Assembly (NCBI RefSeq): GCF_051235805.1
Contig: NZ_JBPNXV010000001.1
Span: 558,001 to 622,000 of the forward strand
DNA from: Pseudothermotoga_B sp051235805
GTDB taxonomy: Bacteria > Thermotogota > Thermotogae > Thermotogales > DSM-5069
DNA: 64,000 nt
Direction of reading: 5' to 3'
Shown piece after piece: positions 23,904 to 32,132 of the stretch. Each line of letters starts with the position of its first letter. Position 1 is the stretch's first letter. The notes beneath the pieces are model-generated. The model made no database searches, was not told the origin of the DNA, and saw only the letters and a program-made list of their open reading frames with translations. The translations under genes were made by a program, and so were the position numbers.

Positions 23904-26471
23904 ATGAATTCAGATGAACTGAGAGAAGAGTTTTTGATATTTTTTGAATCGAAAGGTCACAAGGTGCTCCCAAGTGCTTCTTTGATTCCGAACGATCCTC
24001 AGTTGCTTTTTACTGTGGCAGGTATGGTGCCTTTCAAGCCGATCTTCTGGGGCAAGGTCAAGCCTGTTTACACCCGTGTTGCTACCTGTCAAAAATGCTT
24101 GAGGACAAATGACATAGACAATGTTGGTAGAACTCCAAGGCATCAAACCTTTTTTGAGATGCTTGGAAACTTCTCCTTTGGTGATTATTTTAAGAAAGAG
24201 GCTATTACGTGGGCTTGGGAGTTCGTCACAAAAATCTTGAAGCTTCCCGAAGAAAGATTGTGGGTGACTATATACAGAGACGACGATGAAGCCTTCAGGA
24301 TATGGAAAGATCTCGTTGGAATAGAAGAGAAGAAAATAATACGCATGGGCAAAGAGACAAATTTCTGGGGACCTGCAGGACCCACAGGTCCTTGTGGTCC
24401 ATGCAGTGAGATTCATTACTTCACAGGATCAAAACCATCTGATGATTGCACACCAGAGAGCTGCGAAGAGCAATTTTTGGAGATTTGGAACTTGGTCTTC
24501 ACCGAATTCAATCAAGATGAAGAGGGAAGACTACACCCACTTCCTAAGAAGAACATAGACACCGGAGCGGGTCTTGAAAGAATTGCCTCTGCCATTCAGA
24601 ATGTGAAGAGTAACTTTGAAACAGATCTCTTCAAACCTGTGATCTCTCGTATAGAGGAAGTTTTGGGTGTCAGATATGGTTTAGATGAAAGAAAAGACAT
24701 CTCGATAAGGGTTATTGCAGACCATTCAAGGGCTGTGAGCTTTCTGATAGCCGACGGTGTCTTTCCATCCAATGAAGAGCGAGGTTATGTCTTAAGAAGA
24801 ATACTCAGACGTGCTGTGAGACACGGTGTATTGCTCGGCGCACAAAAACCATTTCTGCACACCGTGAACGACGCAGTTATAGAGAGGATGAAAAAGGTCT
24901 ACCCAGAACTCTCTGAGCGAAGAGAACTCATAATGAGTGTTACACAAGCAGAGGAAGAGAGATTTTTCAAAACAATCGTTCAAGGCAACGAGATGCTCAA
25001 AGAGATAATGGCAAAGTCCAACAAAAAGATAGACGGTGAAAGCGTCTTTAAACTGTATGATACCTACGGTTTCCCGCCAGATATCGTGGTAGATGTTGCG
25101 AGAGAAAATGGCTTAGAGGTTGATTTGAAAGATTTTGAAAGACTCATGGAAGAACAAAGGCAGAAGGCTCGCAGTGCGAGAAGTGATATAGAATACGCCA
25201 AGAGGACCGATCTTTACAACGAGCTCGCAAAGAGCTTCAAAACGATCTTTGTGGGTTACCAAACCCTCGATTGCGAAGCAGAGGTCATCTTCGTAAAAGA
25301 CGATAGTTCAACACCTGAGGTGGTTTTCGACAAGACCCCCTTCTATGCCGAACGTGGTGGACAGGTTTCTGATGTAGGCGAAGTTCACTGGAATGATGGT
25401 TCTGCCGTTGTCGAGCATGTCTACATTCCGGTTGAAGGGATCGTAGCACATGTTTTGAGAATCAAAAGTGGTCAACTGCAAAAGGGTATGAAGGTCAAGC
25501 TGACAGTCGATGAAAAAAGACGCAAAGCGACGGCAAGAAATCACACGGCGACACATCTTTTGCACGCTGCTTTGAAAAAAGTCTTGGGTGAACATGTAAA
25601 ACAAGCTGGTTCATTGGTGGCACCAGATCGACTGAGGTTTGACTTCACTCACCATCAGTCACTCACGAAAGAGCAATTAGAAAAAATCGAAGACTTAGTG
25701 AACGAAGTCATCTTGAACTCTCTGCCGGTGATAATCGAGGAAAAGTCTTACAAAGAAGCCATCTCTGAAGGGGCAATAGCGCTCTTCAACGAAAAGTACG
25801 GTGAAGTCGTCAGAGTAGTGAAGGTGCCACAGTTCAGCGAAGAGCTGTGTGGTGGTACTCACGTTGAAAATACGGGCAACATAGGTTTGTTCAAGATAAT
25901 CTCTGAGTTTGCAATCTCTGCAGGTACAAGGCGAATAGAGGCAATAACAGGTTTCAACTCGCTGAACTATCTGAGAGACAACGAAAACTTAATGGAAAAG
26001 ATCTATGAAAGACTCGATGCCTCTGGAAACGATATTTTGCTGAAAATCGATGGTCTCATCGAAAAGAATAACAATCTAAACAAAGAGCTACAACAACTCA
26101 GATCGAAGCTACTCATCTCTCAGTTGAGACAGACTCCCTCTGAACAGATCAACAACATCAAATTCTTGCACTGCGTCTTTGAGGAGATCGAGCCAAACGA
26201 ATTGCGAAATCTTTCAGATGTAGCTGTTTCTGGCGAAAGTTCGTTGGTGGTACTTTTGTTCTCTGTTGGCAAAGACAAGGTCAATTTGATAGTACGTGTC
26301 ACTCAAGATCTCACTAAGAAGATCAAGGCGGGAGATATAGCCAAGCAAGCCGCTCAGATTCTTGAAGGTGGCGGTGGAGGAAGACCAGAGTTCGCACAAG
26401 CTGGTGGCAAAAACACTGCAAAGGTGAACCAAGTTATAGAGTACGCCAGAAAGTTACTCCAACAAGGCTAA
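23904..26471 (+). CDS. alaS: Alanyl-tRNA synthetase
   Basis: 855-residue class II synthetase. Seen: FFESKGHKVLPSASLIP, RVATCQKCLRTNDIDNVG, HQTFFEMLGNFSFGDYFKKEAI (motif 2 region), GPCGPCSEIHY, NIDTGAGLERIA, the editing domain with HTATHLLHAALKKVLG and the zinc-binding ELCGGTHVENTG, and the C-terminal GGGGGRPEFAQAGGK. The ATG at 23904 has GAGGAGG 7 bases upstream; a TTG two codons earlier is the alternative. It is convergent with DUF190. Confidence 0.97.
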   Translation: MNSDELREEFLIFFESKGHKVLPSASLIPNDPQLLFTVAGMVPFKPIFWGKVKPVYTRVATCQKCLRTNDIDNVGRTPRHQTFFEMLGNFSFGDYFKKEAITWAWEFVTKILKLPEERLWVTIYRDDDEAFRIWKDLVGIEEKKIIRMGKETNFWGPAGPTGPCGPCSEIHYFTGSKPSDDCTPESCEEQFLEIWNLVFTEFNQDEEGRLHPLPKKNIDTGAGLERIASAIQNVKSNFETDLFKPVISRIEEVLGVRYGLDERKDISIRVIADHSRAVSFLIADGVFPSNEERGYVLRRILRRAVRHGVLLGAQKPFLHTVNDAVIERMKKVYPELSERRELIMSVTQAEEERFFKTIVQGNEMLKEIMAKSNKKIDGESVFKLYDTYGFPPDIVVDVARENGLEVDLKDFERLMEEQRQKARSARSDIEYAKRTDLYNELAKSFKTIFVGYQTLDCEAEVIFVKDDSSTPEVVFDKTPFYAERGGQVSDVGEVHWNDGSAVVEHVYIPVEGIVAHVLRIKSGQLQKGMKVKLTVDEKRRKATARNHTATHLLHAALKKVLGEHVKQAGSLVAPDRLRFDFTHHQSLTKEQLEKIEDLVNEVILNSLPVIIEEKSYKEAISEGAIALFNEKYGEVVRVVKVPQFSEELCGGTHVENTGNIGLFKIISEFAISAGTRRIEAITGFNSLNYLRDNENLMEKIYERLDASGNDILLKIDGLIEKNNNLNKELQQLRSKLLISQLRQTPSEQINNIKFLHCVFEEIEPNELRNLSDVAVSGESSLVVLLFSVGKDKVNLIVRVTQDLTKKIKAGDIAKQAAQILEGGGGGRPEFAQAGGKNTAKVNQVIEYARKLLQQG

Positions 26472-26558
26472 ATAAGACAGTCCCTTTCTGATGTGGTTTT
26501 AACGTAGAGATCATCGAGTGCTCGTAACTGAGTTCATCTTTCATTGCACCTTTGTTTG

Positions 26559-26894
26559 TCATTCAAAAAGGTAACCCAATGTGTCTCTGAACACAAGCAC
26601 GATTGTGTTCTTCAGATGCGGAGCGATCGTCTCAAGAAATCTTTGCGCCTTTTCGTTGGTTGTGAAAAGTTCGATGATTATGGGTAATTCGTGATCGATA
26701 ATTTCTCTTGCCATCGTGTGTATCCTTCGGTCGAATATGTAGCCTTCGAACGCTTTGTACTCAACGAAATCTGTGATCTCCATCTTGAGTGCCATCTCTG
26801 CAATCACCTGGTTCAATGGCTTTTTCCTGAATGCCTCACACTTTTGATTTTCCTTCACATATATGCGTAGAAATGTTCCAACAACCTGCTGCAT
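26559..26894 (-). CDS. DUF190 protein (CrcB-associated)
   Basis: 111-residue PII-like DUF190 protein. Seen: GTFLRIYVKENQKCEAFRKKPLNQVIAEMALKM, then DRRIHTMAREIIDHELPIIIELFTTNEKAQRFLETIAP, typical of the family, with a ferredoxin-like fold. It lies 42 bp downstream of crcB on the same strand, a common pairing, which suggests a role in regulating or assembling the fluoride channel. The spacer of 87 bases to the alaS stop has no clear terminator. Confidence 0.82.
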   Translation of the reverse strand: MQQVVGTFLRIYVKENQKCEAFRKKPLNQVIAEMALKMEITDFVEYKAFEGYIFDRRIHTMAREIIDHELPIIIELFTTNEKAQRFLETIAPHLKNTIVLVFRDTLGYLFE

Positions 26895-26936
26895 AACTCA
26901 TCCCCCTCATTGGCTGAAATCTTAGTGAAGAAATCA

Positions 26937-27335
26937 TTAGACTCTGATAATCAAATCAACGAGTTTCTTCCCGCCGAAGGCTCCAGCTAATCCTAAAACC
27001 ACATTAATTGCTTCGTTCAGCACCGCTGCTGAATAGACTCCGCTGTAAAAAAGTGCCATCGTTTCATAACTCAATGTCGAGAATGTTGTAAGTCCGCCCA
27101 TGATACCTGTTGTCAACAGAAGTCTTTTTGAAACACTCATTGGTACGTAAGTTGCGATTTCCATCACTACTCCGAGCAGGAAACTTCCAAGAACATTCGC
27201 AACAAGTGTACCGTAAGGCACATAGGAATTTGGATATTTTTCACTCAACCACAGTGAGATCAAGTATCTTGCAACTGAGCCTAAGAAGCCACCAAACCCA
27301 ACAGCGAGGATTTTCATCAAATTCGATGAACTCAA
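26937..27335 (-). CDS. crcB: CrcB/Fluc fluoride channel
   Basis: 132-residue small membrane channel that exports fluoride as a dual-topology dimer. Seen: GGFLGSVARYLISLWLSEKY, PYGTLVANVLGSFLLGVVM with the conserved Asn, and TGIMGGLTTFSTLSYETMALF with the GxxTTFST sodium/fluoride motif. I propose the TTG at 27335 because AGAGGAGG lies 8 bases upstream; the ATG at 27317 is too far from any Shine-Dalgarno. No fluoride riboswitch was recognised upstream. Confidence 0.88.
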   Translation of the reverse strand: MSSSNLMKILAVGFGGFLGSVARYLISLWLSEKYPNSYVPYGTLVANVLGSFLLGVVMEIATYVPMSVSKRLLLTTGIMGGLTTFSTLSYETMALFYSGVYSAAVLNEAINVVLGLAGAFGGKKLVDLIIRV

Positions 27336-27623
27336 TTCAGTATCCTCCTCTTTGAATGTTCTCGCGCATTTCAAACAACAAAGAGTCTCAAAAGTGATAC
27401 TTTCAGTATGGGAAATCACACACATTCCGCATTGAACAAAACCACTGAAAGGTAGCACTCAGCAGCAAAGGTTTGTTTCTCGACTTGTGTCGTCACAGCC
27501 TGATAGTCTTTGCTATGCAATAATATAGTATGCAAGAGGAACAATTGAGAAAGATGATGTTTTTTCGTTGTCAATCTTACAAGTAATGGTAATACTTCGT
27601 AAAGAAGAACAAGGGGTGGTAGG
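27336..27623. other. Intergenic region between crcB and a methyltransferase gene
   Basis: 288 bases between divergent genes. It contains an AT-rich repeat near 27509-27535 with two direct copies of TATGCAA, the first also forming the inverted repeat TTGC-TAT-GCAA. A promoter for the methyltransferase lies at 27568-27595. I found no fluoride-riboswitch core (GGCGATGG ... CGCC-type pseudoknot) on the crcB side. Confidence 0.4.
27568..27595 (+). promoter_or_regulatory. Probable promoter of the methyltransferase gene
   Basis: TTGTCA (27568-27573), 16 bases, TAATAC (27590-27595). Reasonable but not strong. Confidence 0.45.
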
Positions 27624-28352
27624 GTGACGTGGTTTCTTGATGAGAACTTCTGGAAAGATCTGTATGATTGGTTGTTTCCACCAGAGAGTTTTGAGCTTGC
27701 CAGCAAACAAGTAGAAAAGATTATCCAGATCACAGGGCTTCAAGGCGGCAGTGTACTTGATCTTTGCTGCGGACCAGCGAGGCACACTCACGAATTTGCG
27801 AAACGTGGTTTTTCTGTCACGGCAGTTGATGCCTCAGAGTTTCTTTTGAACAAAGGGAAAGAGCTTTGTTCTGGATTGACTAACGTGTGCTTTGTTCAAG
27901 CTGATATGAAAGATTTTGTTGAACCGAATCACTTCGACCTGGTAGTCAACATCTATACTTCCTTTGGCTATTTCAAAGACCACAACGATAATATGCAAGT
28001 CCTGAGGAACATCAGAAAGAGCTTGAAAGATGGTGGCAAGTTGTTGATGGAGATGGCTTCAAAGGAGATAGTTTTGAAAAACTACAGAGATTCAATGATC
28101 ACCGAACGTGGTGAGAGTATGCTCATCGAGAAACGCAGTTTCGAGCCTGGGATGGCAAGGATGATAAACGACTGGATAATTCTCAAAGATGGTAAGTACA
28201 GAGTCTACAGATTAGAGCACTATCTTTATTCCGCACAGAAACTGAAGATGATGCTTCAAATGTGCGGCTTTAACGATATTGCTGCGTATAGATCGCTGGA
28301 CAAAGATCCCTATGATCTAAACGCCAGAAGATTGGTTGTTTTAGCTCAGTAA
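27624..28352 (+). CDS. SAM-dependent methyltransferase
   Basis: 242-residue class I methyltransferase. Seen: VLDLCCGPARHTHEFAKRG (motif I, SAM glycine loop), VTAVDASEFLLNKGKE (motif II acidic residue), VCFVQADMKDF, and HFDLVVNIYTSFGYF (motif IV). The substrate is not evident; the N-terminal FLDENFWKDLYDWLFP is typical of small-molecule or uncharacterised class I enzymes. Start GTG at 27624 after AGGGG-type Shine-Dalgarno. It is monocistronic, followed by a tRNA promoter. Confidence 0.85.
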   Translation: MTWFLDENFWKDLYDWLFPPESFELASKQVEKIIQITGLQGGSVLDLCCGPARHTHEFAKRGFSVTAVDASEFLLNKGKELCSGLTNVCFVQADMKDFVEPNHFDLVVNIYTSFGYFKDHNDNMQVLRNIRKSLKDGGKLLMEMASKEIVLKNYRDSMITERGESMLIEKRSFEPGMARMINDWIILKDGKYRVYRLEHYLYSAQKLKMMLQMCGFNDIAAYRSLDKDPYDLNARRLVVLAQ

Positions 28353-28383
28353 CGCTTTTTGAAAAGGTTCACCGAAAACAAGC

Positions 28384-28411
28384 TTGAATTTTCAGCCAGT
28401 TGTATTATAAT
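28384..28411 (+). promoter_or_regulatory. Promoter of the tRNA-Ser/tRNA-Arg pair
   Basis: TTGAAT (28384-28389), 16 bases, TATAAT (28406-28411), ending 17 bases before the mature tRNA-Ser. Confidence 0.7.
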
Positions 28412-28428
28412 GAGAATTAGTTTGGATC

Positions 28429-28520
<92 letters not shown>

Positions 28521-28524
28521 GGTT

Positions 28525-28601
28525 GTGCCCGTAGCTCAGCTGGATAGAGCGCCAGACTGCGGATCTGGAGGCCGGGAGTTCAAATCTCCCCGGGCACGCC
28601 A
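28525..28601 (+). tRNA. tRNA-Arg (GCG)
   Basis: 77 bases including CCA. Acceptor GTGCCCG pairs with CGGGCAC; the D-arm has the arginine-type GGAT. Anticodon stem CCAGA/TCTGG encloses CTGCGGA, so the anticodon is GCG (CGC codons). It is four bases from tRNA-Ser and abuts a truncated ATPase gene on the opposite strand. Confidence 0.94.
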
Positions 28602-29016
28602 GAGCCTGCGATTTCAGTTCAAGAGCGCTCGCTGAAGCATAGGATCTGGAAGTTGGTAGATTTCGTTTCTCTCTGAGTTTTTCAAAGTTCAGCTCTACTC
28701 CTGCGACGTTAATCTTTGAGAGAACCTTCAAAACACTCATATTCACTTTCAGAATTGTGTCAAATTCCGAAATGAGTTTTCTCTCGAAACCATTTCTGTC
28801 TAAGGTGGTTATCTTGTCGTAGACTCTGCAATCTATCATCACTGTGTGGTATCTTTTCTGCTTCATCTGTTCTAAGAATACCTTCACAAGTGAAGTCTTG
28901 CCAACGCGCCTGATGCCGTTTATGAGAACAATTCTGCCCGTTTGAACGTAATTGGTGAGATCTTCAAGCTCCTTTTCTCTGTCATAGAGTTCTGCTCTTG
29001 AAGACTTTGGCGCCAA
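28602..29016 (-). pseudogene. 5' fragment of an archaeal-type AAA ATPase gene
   Basis: The minus strand encodes about 135 residues that read as the start of an archaeal-type ATPase: APKSSRAELYDREKELEDL, then RIVLINGIRRVGKTSLVK with a Walker A loop, then about 70 residues of plausible continuation (VLSKINVAGVELNFEKLREK). The frame then runs into the antisense of tRNA-Arg and tRNA-Ser. Walker B, the sensor motifs and the usual 200 or more further residues are missing. Apparent start is the TTG at 29016 with no strong Shine-Dalgarno. I read it as a decayed remnant, perhaps left by recombination at the tRNA. Confidence 0.72.
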
Positions 29017-29030
29017 GGAAAAGTACGTTG

Positions 29031-29065
29031 CTCAACCCCCATTGAGTAACTCAAACCAGTTTGAG
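29031..29065. promoter_or_regulatory. Tandem palindromic operator-like repeats
   Basis: CTCAA-N6-TTGAG occurs twice (29031-29046 and 29050-29065) with a 19-bp period. The second copy is extended to the perfect inverted repeat ACTCAAAC-CA-GTTTGAGT (29049-29066). The array sits between the extended -10 element at 29069-29077 and the start of the ATPase remnant, where a repressor would act. Confidence 0.6.
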
Positions 29066-29068
29066 TCC

Positions 29069-29077
29069 ATTATATCA
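29069..29077 (-). promoter_or_regulatory. Extended -10 element upstream of the ATPase remnant
   Basis: Minus strand TGATATAAT. The -35 region is weak (ATGCAA at 17-bp spacing). The operator-like array begins three bases downstream. Confidence 0.55.
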
Positions 29078-29137
29078 CGAAAATCATCTGCTTGCATCTT
29101 CTATAATAAGTCAACTGCAAGATTTTCAAAGTTTCTA

Positions 29138-29989
29138 TCAGAAGCGAACAACAGAATTTTCACTGTTGATCCAAGGCTTAGTGATTGCCCCATTTTCTAT
29201 CATCTTCGCCAAGGTGTGTCTAAAACCTTTTGTAGATACCCTTATCTCTTCTTTCTTTGCCACCGCTGTTGCCACCACAGAACCTGCAACGATCGTTCTT
29301 TCCCTGCCGGGCGGGATGATCTTCAACTGTCTTATTTCTTCATATGTTTTTGATTTCAAAAACTCTCTTGCTCTTTCGATCTCTTCTACACTGAGCATAA
29401 CACCATCGAGCATGCCAAGATCCCATTTGCCAGCCTTTAACGCAGCCAATGAGACAAAGGACCCTCCGATACCAACTGGATTATGAAAGTCAGGTAATCT
29501 TTCGCTCACATAGTCCAATGCCTTTTCAAACTCTCTCGCACCAGGCAAGGAAAGATCAAAAAGAGAGTTGAGAGCATGTGTGCCCAAAGGTAGGCTTACA
29601 AACCAGTTCTTTTTCACTATCTCAAGACTTCCCCCACCCAGATCAAAAACAGTGAGATCCTTTTCGAAATTTGGATCTACACACATGTAGGTGAAATATG
29701 CCTCTTCTTCTTCTGATAGAATAAAGCCCTTCAAACCAAAAGTTTTCACCAGTTTCTGAAAAAGATCTTGCCTTTCACGAAAGACGGCGGTGCCAAAAGC
29801 GTAGATGGGAACCTTGACAGTCAATTCTTTTGTGATCTCTTCAAGTACACGACTTGCCCTTGCAAAAGCTTCTTGTTCTTCTTTGACAGCCTTCAGACCA
29901 ACTTCGTAGACCTTTTCAACCAGTACATTGCCCTTGTCGTAAATCAGAATGATAAAGGAATTAGATCCAAGATCCAAAACTGCTGTCAT
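29138..29989 (-). CDS. Ppx/GppA-family phosphatase
   Basis: 283-residue protein of the ASKHA-fold Ppx/GppA family, which hydrolyses polyphosphate or pppGpp. Seen: AVLDLGSNSFIILIYD (phosphate 1 loop), FGTAVFRERQD, ILSEEEEAYFTYM, VFDLGGGSLEIVKK (phosphate 2 loop) and VGIGGSFVSLAAL, ending with IPPGRERTIVAGSVV. The C-terminal HD-like domain of long Ppx is absent. It is coupled to the upstream regulator gene by a TAATG overlap, so a role linked to that regulator, for example via ppGpp or polyphosphate, is possible but unproven. Confidence 0.88.
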   Translation of the reverse strand: MTAVLDLGSNSFIILIYDKGNVLVEKVYEVGLKAVKEEQEAFARASRVLEEITKELTVKVPIYAFGTAVFRERQDLFQKLVKTFGLKGFILSEEEEAYFTYMCVDPNFEKDLTVFDLGGGSLEIVKKNWFVSLPLGTHALNSLFDLSLPGAREFEKALDYVSERLPDFHNPVGIGGSFVSLAALKAGKWDLGMLDGVMLSVEEIERAREFLKSKTYEEIRQLKIIPPGRERTIVAGSVVATAVAKKEEIRVSTKGFRHTLAKMIENGAITKPWINSENSVVRF

Positions 29990-31506
29990 TATGTATTACC
30001 TCGTACTGAATCGATCAAGTTCTCAATTGTCTTTATAACTTGCTCTCTCTGTTTGCCGTGCAGAGGCAATTTGTTTATGAATTCTTCAGCATAACAGTAA
30101 AAAGCATTCGTCATATCTGGGTGGTTTATCGCGAACATCCTAACCGGTCGATCTTTCTTGAAAACCACAACGCCAACCTGATCTTTAACGGCGACAGAAA
30201 CTCCTTCACTCACCGTCTTTGGTGCAAGATAAAGATTATAGTTATCATACTTCTCCAAAAAGAAGATCACACTCTCTAAGTGTTCGACATACTCTTGAGG
30301 TGTGTAGAATAGCTCGATTCCAGCCTCTGGTAGTTCGATCGGTGTCTCTCCTGCCAGCAGTGAATCTAAAGATGGCAAGACTAAGACATGGGTCATCTTA
30401 GACTTTCTCAAATTTCTCTCGAAGAGACTCGATCTCTTTCTCCAATGAGCCATGATCTTTTCTTTCATTTCCACTCCGTGACGACTCAAGATCTTCTCGA
30501 GCAACTCCCCCGGCATAGTTGTGATCGATGGTGCGTAGCTTATCGTGAACCCACTGAATGGCTGTTCTTCAAAGTCTTCAAGGAGTGAGAACAACTCATC
30601 AGAACCTATTTGTGGTATTTCCATGAGTGGTCTGCAGGTGCTCAAAAATCTTTCGTACTCCTGGGCGAGTAATTCCACGATCTGTTTTTCTGTGATCAAG
30701 AAATTCACCGTTTGCTGCTCGGATTTTTCAAGCGTTGTACAGGTGAAAGCGGCGATCTTTGGTATGACAAAAAGTGTTCTTCTGAAGTAATGCTCTCTGT
30801 ACTTTGGATTGTAATAAGGCATCACAGAGCCCGTCATGTAAAGTGGAAGCCAAAAATCTATTGCAGCAAGCATTTCTGTGATATCACGAGTCACCGTGTG
30901 GACCATCTTTACCTTCCAACCTTTCATGGCGAGGGTGATCAACGTGCCACCAAGGCGTGAAAGATAAGCCTTGTCATAGGCAAACCAATCTATTGCCTCA
31001 TCACTGTACAGCAGCAATTCAGATGGTTGTGAGTTTCGAAGGGCAAAAGACAGAAATTTCAACACACCCCTTTGTTTACCCTCAACACCGTAGAAGATTT
31101 CGCATTCAACCTTTTGCCCACCGGGTAGCACCATCTCTCCTTGAATTTGAACAGATGGTGTTTTGAACATACCTATTTTGTTCAGAAAGCCGTCTATCAG
31201 ATTCGTGTCTGGCATCGTGGCAGAACTAAGCCAGCTTTTGATTATATTCTCAAGGGTCTCTTTCTCAAGGCTTTGTACCGGCACTCCTGTTACTTCACAA
31301 ATGGCGAGTTTTTGATAATCCCTTTTGGCACGTTCTGCAAAAAACAAAGCTATTTGATCTATGTGATGGCTTTCCCTCGTGGGCGTTCTGGTGCCGTTTC
31401 TCCAACGACTGACAAGCGAAGGATCAACCGAAAGAGCCTTCGCAAGAGCCGCATTAGACACACCGAGAACATTCATCAAAAGACTGAGTCGTTGTGAAAA
31501 CTCCAT
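29989..31506 (-). CDS. Large XRE-type HTH protein of unknown function
   Basis: 505 residues. Residues 1-50 form a Cro/C1-type helix-turn-helix (LMNVLGVSNAALAKALSVDPSLVSRWRNGTRTP). The rest is an uncharacterised domain with YSDEAIDWFAYDKAYLSRLGG, VKMVHTVTRDITEMLAAIDFWLPLYMTGSV and EYERFLSTCRPLME, a pattern I recall from clostridial regulators. I chose the ATG at 31506: GGGGG lies upstream and a promoter ends just before it. An open frame to 31863 adds 119 residues, probably not translated. It is divergent from the six-gene cluster starting at 31811 and likely to regulate it. Confidence 0.78.
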   Translation of the reverse strand: MEFSQRLSLLMNVLGVSNAALAKALSVDPSLVSRWRNGTRTPTRESHHIDQIALFFAERAKRDYQKLAICEVTGVPVQSLEKETLENIIKSWLSSATMPDTNLIDGFLNKIGMFKTPSVQIQGEMVLPGGQKVECEIFYGVEGKQRGVLKFLSFALRNSQPSELLLYSDEAIDWFAYDKAYLSRLGGTLITLAMKGWKVKMVHTVTRDITEMLAAIDFWLPLYMTGSVMPYYNPKYREHYFRRTLFVIPKIAAFTCTTLEKSEQQTVNFLITEKQIVELLAQEYERFLSTCRPLMEIPQIGSDELFSLLEDFEEQPFSGFTISYAPSITTMPGELLEKILSRHGVEMKEKIMAHWRKRSSLFERNLRKSKMTHVLVLPSLDSLLAGETPIELPEAGIELFYTPQEYVEHLESVIFFLEKYDNYNLYLAPKTVSEGVSVAVKDQVGVVVFKKDRPVRMFAINHPDMTNAFYCYAEEFINKLPLHGKQREQVIKTIENLIDSVRGNT

Positions 31507-31810
31507 CGTTACCCCCATTAATTCATTATATATCACAAATCTGATTTGTTCATCGACCTTTCGATGCCTTAAAAACTTTCTGCGTTCGAGCCGATCACAT
31601 TCACTACAGTACCTCGAGCACTTCCACACAGCTTCTTTGATTTTCTTGGCAATATTACAGAATGACTTGTTCTCGCTCTCGAAAGGTGATTTACGAAGGA
31701 CCGACAATTTCTTTTTCACGACATCGTGACAGATTTTGTCAATGACAAAGTGTTTTAGACAGGAAATATCTTTGAAAAATGCCTTACAGTATTGGCAAGA
31801 AGGTGGCGAT
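31507..31810. other. Regulatory region between the XRE gene and the divergent cluster
   Basis: About 300 bases. The right side holds TCACGA-CA-TCGTGA (31716-31729) and the perfect palindrome TTTGTCA-A-TGACAAA (31735-31749), both operator-like. No strong plus-strand promoter was found, only a poor ATGACA box overlapping the second palindrome. The minus strand has an open, Cys-rich frame here that I do not call as coding. Confidence 0.5.
31525..31552 (-). promoter_or_regulatory. Promoter of the XRE gene and ppx/gppA-like gene
   Basis: Minus strand: TGAACA (31552-31547), 16 bases, TATAAT (31530-31525). It ends 18 bases before the ATG at 31506, with GGGGG between. Confidence 0.6.
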
Positions 31811-32119
31811 TTGTCGACAGTTCGCAAATCTTTCAGGGTGTCTTTACGGCTGAGCTTTTTCAAGAATCAACTTTACCAAGTGAACATAAAGAGCAGTGAG
31901 ATTCAATTCAAATGTCTTGAACAAGAAGATCAGAGTTTTTCCATACCTTTAGATCAGATAAGAAGTGTTTCCGTTTATGGTAATCCACCACGAGAGGTTG
32001 AGATATGCACCAACAACAGAGTTATCTTTGGAAACTTCAGAACAACAGGAATTGCACACAGAGCCATCGAGATCCTCAGGCAGGTTTTTGGCGTCAACTT
32101 CGTTCAAATCCATTCTTGA
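31811..32119 (+). CDS. Small PH-like domain protein
   Basis: About 102 residues from the TTG at 31811, which has AAGGTG five bases upstream. A 127-residue version from the ATG at 31736 has no Shine-Dalgarno. The body (YQVNIKSSEIQFKCLEQ, SFSIPLDQIRSVSVYG, RVIFGNFRTTGIAHRAIEILRQVFG) is a series of beta strands ending in a helix, as in bacterial PH-like domains. No membrane segment. It is the first gene of the cluster that diverges from the XRE regulator and lies 13 bp from the next gene. Confidence 0.5.
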   Translation: MSTVRKSFRVSLRLSFFKNQLYQVNIKSSEIQFKCLEQEDQSFSIPLDQIRSVSVYGNPPREVEICTNNRVIFGNFRTTGIAHRAIEILRQVFGVNFVQIHS

Positions 32120-32132
32120 GAGGGGGAATAGT

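Noticed and set aside
27336..27540. Fluoride riboswitch upstream of crcB
   Set aside because: I read this region on the minus strand and found neither the conserved GGNGATGG-type start nor a pseudoknot-compatible CGCC arrangement.
27416..27733. Minus-strand frames of 105 and 92 codons upstream of crcB
   Set aside because: They cross the promoter region and the start of the methyltransferase gene, with no ribosome site and no family resemblance.
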